Below the pieces are notes generated by a model. It ran no database searches. It saw only the letters and a program-made list of their open reading frames with translations, and was not told where the DNA came from. Shown piece after piece: positions 4,747 through 7,481 of a stretch of 7,481 bases of DNA (position 1 is its first letter; every line of letters begins with the position of its first letter). The stretch covers positions 1-7,481 of the forward strand of contig CALXSX010000054.1 in NCBI GenBank assembly GCA_944391265.1, given 5' to 3'. Origin of the DNA: an uncultured Clostridia bacterium (lineage in GTDB: Bacteria > Bacillota > Clostridia > UBA1381). The position numbers were made by a program, and so were the translations under genes.

Positions 4747-5631
4747 TTACAGCTCACTTCCGAAAACATCGGACACCTCTGTTATGGAAATAAAAGCTGC
4801 TCTGTCGCTCTGGTAAACAATTCTGCGCAGTTTTGCAATTTGAAATCGATTGACGACAAAATATATGACTGTTTTCTGAGTAGAAGAATAGTATCCGTGA
4901 GCATTGAGCAGAGTTATTCCGCTGCCGAATTCCTCTGAAAGCTCTTTGCATATGCTGTCTGCTTCTGTCGTTATTATCAGCGCCGCTTTCGCTTTATCAA
5001 AGCCTTCAACAATAAAATCTATTGTTTTAAGCGCCGCAAAATATGTCACGATGGAATACAGAGGCAATATCCAGCTGCTTAGGATTACACCTGCTGCTAT
5101 GTATAAAATCAGGTTATATATCATAACAAATGTACCAACGCTTATACCGAGCCTTTTGGCAAATGTTACCGCCATAACTTCAATACCGTCTATCGCACCG
5201 TCAAATCTTATAGTGAGACCGCTACCGATGCCGGATATAACGCCGCCGAACACCGCGCATAAAAACAAATCCTGCTTTGCAAGCGGCGATGCGAATGTAA
5301 CGTCAACCGGCAAAACATATGTAATTAAATATGATGCCGATGAGTAAATTATAACTGTATATATTGAGTATATAGTAAATACGGCGCCTTGTTTTCTGAA
5401 GCCGTAAATAAACAATGGTATATTAAAGATAATGAGAAATAATGAGAGTGTCATATTTTCAGGTGTGATTTGGTCGAGCAGCATAGATGTGCCTGAAATT
5501 CCGCTGTCGTACAAATTAACAGGCATTAAAAACAGAGTAACCCCGATAGCGTTTATTATGCCTGCCAGCGTTAATACGAGCAGGTTAACACCTCTTATGC
5601 CAAACAAAATTTCTTTAAATTTTTCTTTCAT
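4747..5631 (-). CDS. YitT family membrane protein
   Basis: This 294-residue integral membrane protein belongs to the YitT family (DUF161-type membrane domain plus C-terminal DUF2179), a widespread Firmicute family with no firmly established substrate. The N-terminal half has about five hydrophobic segments (roughly residues 14-36, 62-78, 84-106, 122-140 and 168-188, with another near 190-203). It includes the family-typical NAIGVTLFLMPVNLYDSGISGTSMLL and FDGAIDGIEVMAV motifs. The cytosolic tail (about 215-285) matches DUF2179 in GSGITLLNAHGYYSSTQKTVIYFVVNRFQIAKLRRIV followed by AFISITEVSDVFG. Length is normal for the family. The ATG lies 7 nt after GGAGG (complement of 5639-5643), and a consensus promoter lies about 30 nt upstream. 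It appears monocistronic and sits between two tRNA units. No convincing terminator follows its stop. Confidence 0.93.
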   Translation of the reverse strand: MKEKFKEILFGIRGVNLLVLTLAGIINAIGVTLFLMPVNLYDSGISGTSMLLDQITPENMTLSLFLIIFNIPLFIYGFRKQGAVFTIYSIYTVIIYSSASYLITYVLPVDVTFASPLAKQDLFLCAVFGGVISGIGSGLTIRFDGAIDGIEVMAVTFAKRLGISVGTFVMIYNLILYIAAGVILSSWILPLYSIVTYFAALKTIDFIVEGFDKAKAALIITTEADSICKELSEEFGSGITLLNAHGYYSSTQKTVIYFVVNRFQIAKLRRIVYQSDRAAFISITEVSDVFGSEL

Positions 5632-5661
5632 TGCGCCGCCTCCTATGGAAATAATATGTAT

Positions 5662-5689
5662 ATTATATCATAAATTTACAACAATTCAA
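5662..5689 (-). promoter_or_regulatory. Promoter of the YitT-family gene
   Basis: On the minus strand, TTGAAT (complement of 5684-5689) and TATAAT (complement of 5662-5667) are spaced by 16 nt, with TGA before the -10 box (extended -10). The start near 5655 gives a short leader containing the AGGAGG ribosome binding site. Confidence 0.7.
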
Positions 5690-5714
5690 AGATCTGAATA
5701 AGAAAATTTCGGAT

Positions 5715-5755
5715 AAAAAAACAGAACCGCAATTTTGATACAAAATTACGGTTCT
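5715..5755 (-). terminator. Terminator of tRNA-Ser
   Basis: On the minus strand a 14-bp stem (5742-5755 with 5723-5736, including one U-G pair) with a 5-nt loop is followed by GU7 (complement of 5715-5722). It begins 5 nt after the encoded CCA of tRNA-Ser. Confidence 0.9.
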
Positions 5756-5759
5756 TAAT

Positions 5760-5848
5760 TGGAGGAAGGGATGGGATTCGAACCCACGGAGGCTATTAAC
5801 CTCACAGCATTTCCAATGCTGCGTCTTCAACCACTCGGCCACCCCTCC
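5760..5848 (-). tRNA. tRNA-Ser (anticodon GGA)
   Basis: A complete class II tRNA on the minus strand with a long variable arm. Acceptor GGAGGGG pairs with CCCUUCC, the anticodon stem is CAGCA/UGCUG with loop UUGGAAA giving GGA, the variable-arm stem is GAGG/CCUC, the T-loop is TTCGAAT and CCA is encoded. The discriminator reads U73, whereas bacterial serine tRNAs usually carry G73. It is a single-gene unit with its own promoter and terminator. Confidence 0.95.
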
Positions 5849-5862
5849 GAATCGACCAAATA

Positions 5863-5891
5863 ATTCTATCACATATTACCCGTTTTGTCAA
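5863..5891 (-). promoter_or_regulatory. Promoter of tRNA-Ser
   Basis: On the minus strand, TTGACA (complement of 5886-5891) and TAGAAT (complement of 5863-5868) are spaced by 17 nt. Transcription should start near 5856, only about 8 nt before the mature tRNA-Ser. Confidence 0.85.
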
Positions 5892-6032
5892 GGATTTTTT
5901 TGAAAATAATTAAATGCAGCTGCCTTTTCTCAAGGCGGAAATATTTTCATTATTTAAAAACGGGGACATTATAAGACCTCATAATACATATACTTATTAT
6001 TAAAGACAGTTTTATGTGAGGTTTTAAATAAA

Positions 6033-7082
6033 ATGGCAAAAAGGGTTGTTACTACGGCGTTCGCCTACCTTGCTGCGGTGATAGGCGCCGGCTTTGCTTC
6101 AGGCAGCGAAGCTGCCGTTTATTTTCTTCGATACGGAAAAATAAGCTATATAGGAATAATACTGTCATCTGTCCTTTCGGGGCTTTTTGTTTACGTGGTT
6201 CTTTATCTGTGCCGGAAAAACGAGGCTTACGATTTTGACGGATTTGCCGACTCAATTATGCCGCCTCTCGTTTCAAGAGCTGTTAAAATGCTTCTGAGCA
6301 TATTTATGCTCATAGTAACAGCGGCTATGATTGGCGCATACTCGGACATGGCATCGTTTTTCTCCGGAAGCTCCGCTTTACATGCCGTTGTTTTTTGCGT
6401 GCTATGCGCCGTTATACTTTTTTTGCCGCAAAAACAGGTTATCAATACGTGCGGCATTCTCGGCATAGTAATAGTAGCCGCAATCTGCGTTTTTTGTTTA
6501 TATATGATAAACAACAGGTTTGTAAATGTTTTTTCAAACTATGGTTCAATGACGGCGTCGTCGCTTACCTACACAGGGTACAACACAATTACCGTATGTC
6601 CTATGCTGTGCAGTATGGCGGCAGACCTGAAAAGCAACAGGGAATGTGCTGCAGCAGGCGCCGTATCGTTTGTTATGACGCTTGCTGTGCTGAGCCTTGT
6701 ATGGTGCCTTACGGGCATATATTACGGCAAGGTTCCGCTCGGTAATATGCCAATGCTGACTATTTCGGCGCGGCAGGGAGATATCTTTTGCTTGGGCTAC
6801 GCAGCCGTGCTTTTTTTGTCTATGCTTACGAGCGCTGTTGCTAACTGCTACGGCATATATCTCAGGTTTAAAAGCAGGGATGTATCCAAGTTCATAAAAA
6901 TTCTCATGATTTTGTCGGGAGCCTATCTTATATCTTCGTTTGGATTTTTAAACATCGTGTCAAAATTGTACAAGGCGGCAGGTTATGCCTCTCTGACGTT
7001 GATATTATTTATTTTAATAAAAATAATAAAAAATAAAGATAAACGTAGTAAAATAACGAAATATGGAGATAATACAATATAA
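6033..7082 (+). CDS. YkvI-like APC-superfamily membrane transporter
   Basis: This 349-residue polytopic membrane protein resembles the YkvI family, a branch of the APC amino-acid transporter superfamily whose substrates are mostly unknown. The first helix carries the diagnostic glycine-rich AAVIGAGFASGSEAAVYFLRYG (residues 14-35), matching the unwound-helix motif GAGFASG of the family. About ten hydrophobic segments are visible, roughly at 5-24, 38-60, 84-106, 115-132, 138-158, 184-196, 207-230, 250-272, 287-306 and 318-333. The protein ends in a basic cytosolic tail (KNKDKRSK). Length is normal. The ATG follows only a weak GAGG (6018-6021) at an 11-nt distance, so translation may be modest. 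No consensus promoter is evident in 5892-6015; CATAAT at 5979-5984 is a possible -10 box without a good -35. No terminator is seen between its stop and the next tRNA promoter. Amino acids are a plausible substrate class by family only. Confidence 0.88.
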   Translation: MAKRVVTTAFAYLAAVIGAGFASGSEAAVYFLRYGKISYIGIILSSVLSGLFVYVVLYLCRKNEAYDFDGFADSIMPPLVSRAVKMLLSIFMLIVTAAMIGAYSDMASFFSGSSALHAVVFCVLCAVILFLPQKQVINTCGILGIVIVAAICVFCLYMINNRFVNVFSNYGSMTASSLTYTGYNTITVCPMLCSMAADLKSNRECAAAGAVSFVMTLAVLSLVWCLTGIYYGKVPLGNMPMLTISARQGDIFCLGYAAVLFLSMLTSAVANCYGIYLRFKSRDVSKFIKILMILSGAYLISSFGFLNIVSKLYKAAGYASLTLILFILIKIIKNKDKRSKITKYGDNTI

Positions 7083-7108
7083 ATATAATAAATTGGTGAT
7101 TATAAAGC

Positions 7109-7137
7109 TTGAAAAAATAATATTTAAATGTTAGAAT
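7109..7137 (+). promoter_or_regulatory. Promoter of the Pro-Val-Thr-Tyr tRNA operon
   Basis: TTGAAA (7109-7114) and TAGAAT (7132-7137) are spaced by 17 nt, with a TGT before the -10 box. The start near 7144 is about 25 nt upstream of tRNA-Pro. Confidence 0.8.
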
Positions 7138-7168
7138 AAATAGGTCGCCTGATGTTGGAAGAATATTG

Positions 7169-7245
7169 CGGGATGTAGCGCAGTTTGGTAGCGCATCTGG
7201 TTTGGGACCAGAGGGCCGCAGGTTCGAATCCTGTCATCCCGACCA
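7169..7245 (+). tRNA. tRNA-Pro (anticodon UGG)
   Basis: A complete cloverleaf. Acceptor CGGGATG pairs with CATCCCG, with C1-G72 as typical for bacterial proline tRNAs. The anticodon loop TTTGGGA gives UGG, the T-loop is TTCGAAT, the discriminator is A73 and CCA is encoded. It is the first gene of the plus-strand tRNA operon. Confidence 0.95.
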
Positions 7246-7263
7246 AAACTGATTTGATATAAT

Positions 7264-7339
7264 GGGAGTTTAGCTCAGCTGGGAGAGCGTCTGCCTTACA
7301 AGCAGGATGTCACAGGTTCGAGCCCTGTTACTCCCACCA
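7264..7339 (+). tRNA. tRNA-Val (anticodon UAC), copy 2
   Basis: This gene is identical to the minus-strand tRNA-Val at 4476-4551 except at position 66, which is T here and A there. The change turns the 7-66 pair at the base of the acceptor stem into a U-U mismatch. The anticodon loop CTTACAA, the T-arm, A73 and the encoded CCA are intact, so the tRNA is probably functional. Confidence 0.94.
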
Positions 7340-7346
7340 TATATAT

Positions 7347-7422
7347 GCTGGTGTAGCTCAATTGGTAGAGCAGCTGATTTGTAATCAGCAGGTCGCGGGT
7401 TCGAGTCCCAGCACCAGCTCCA
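7347..7422 (+). tRNA. tRNA-Thr (anticodon UGU)
   Basis: A complete cloverleaf. Acceptor GCTGGTG pairs with CACCAGC, the anticodon stem is GCTGA/TCAGC with loop TTTGTAA giving UGU, the T-loop is TTCGAGT, the discriminator is T73 and CCA is encoded. It is third in the operon. Confidence 0.95.
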
Positions 7423-7425
7423 TAC

Positions 7426-7481
7426 GGAAGAGTTCCCGAGCGGCCAAAGGGGGCAGACTGTAAATCTGTTGTCTTCGACTT
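7426..7481 (+). tRNA. tRNA-Tyr (anticodon GUA), cut by the window edge
   Basis: The 5' two-thirds of a class II tRNA. It has an acceptor start GGAAGAG, D-arm TCCCGAGCGGCCAAAGGGG, an anticodon stem CAGAC/ATCTG (with one mismatch or G-U type pair) around a loop containing GTA, and the beginning of the long variable arm. The T-arm and 3' acceptor strand lie beyond the window. It is 3 nt after tRNA-Thr and so belongs to the same operon. Confidence 0.9.

Noticed and set aside
5922..5936. Hairpin upstream of the YkvI-like gene as a terminator
   Set aside because: The stem is 5 bp and there is no U tract on either strand, so it does not qualify as an intrinsic terminator.

Overview
The window looks like a chromosomal segment of a moderately AT-rich Firmicute of the class Clostridia. 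I infer this from near-consensus TTGACA/TATAAT promoters, strong GGAGG ribosome binding sites, genomically encoded tRNA CCA ends, U-rich intrinsic terminators and the gene families present. Lineage below class cannot be settled from the sequence alone.

Layout. Positions 1-80 carry the start of a minus-strand gene (six codons) and its very good promoter. Positions 164-1976 are a decaying carbohydrate-degradation block on the plus strand. It holds a GH38 alpha-mannosidase reduced to fragments of its two ends, a CE7 acetyl-xylan-esterase/cephalosporin-C-deacetylase-like gene that is complete except for one +1 frameshift, and a stub resembling the start of a DUF2264 protein. A small conserved-looking hypothetical gene (2068-2358) follows, with its own promoter and a 17-bp terminator hairpin. 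It converges on a minus-strand stand-alone tryptophan synthase beta chain of the TrpB2 type (2427-3797).

Positions 4060-4619 are a minus-strand five-tRNA operon (Val-Asp-Phe-Gly-Cys in transcription order) with a perfect-consensus promoter and a terminator. Then come a YitT-family membrane protein (minus), a single tRNA-Ser(GGA) unit (minus), and a YkvI-like APC-type membrane transporter (plus). A second tRNA operon on the plus strand (Pro-Val-Thr-Tyr) runs off the right edge.

The most interesting element is the roughly 130-nt leader of the trpB2 gene. Starting at the predicted transcription start, the RNA carries eight NAG triplets (CAG, GAG, GAG, UAG, AAG, GAG, GAG, GAG) with exactly two nucleotides between neighbours. 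AG is invariant and the other positions vary. This is the architecture of a binding site for TRAP (trp RNA-binding attenuation protein, MtrB), in front of a tryptophan biosynthesis or indole-salvage gene. The same leader holds a perfect 10-bp inverted repeat joining the start of the array to a sequence just upstream of the Shine-Dalgarno. It also holds an alternative small hairpin that covers part of the Shine-Dalgarno, and a weak hairpin followed by six U. Together these suggest a tryptophan-responsive RNA switch. Its mechanism, and the presence of a TRAP homologue in this genome, are inference and cannot be tested from this window.
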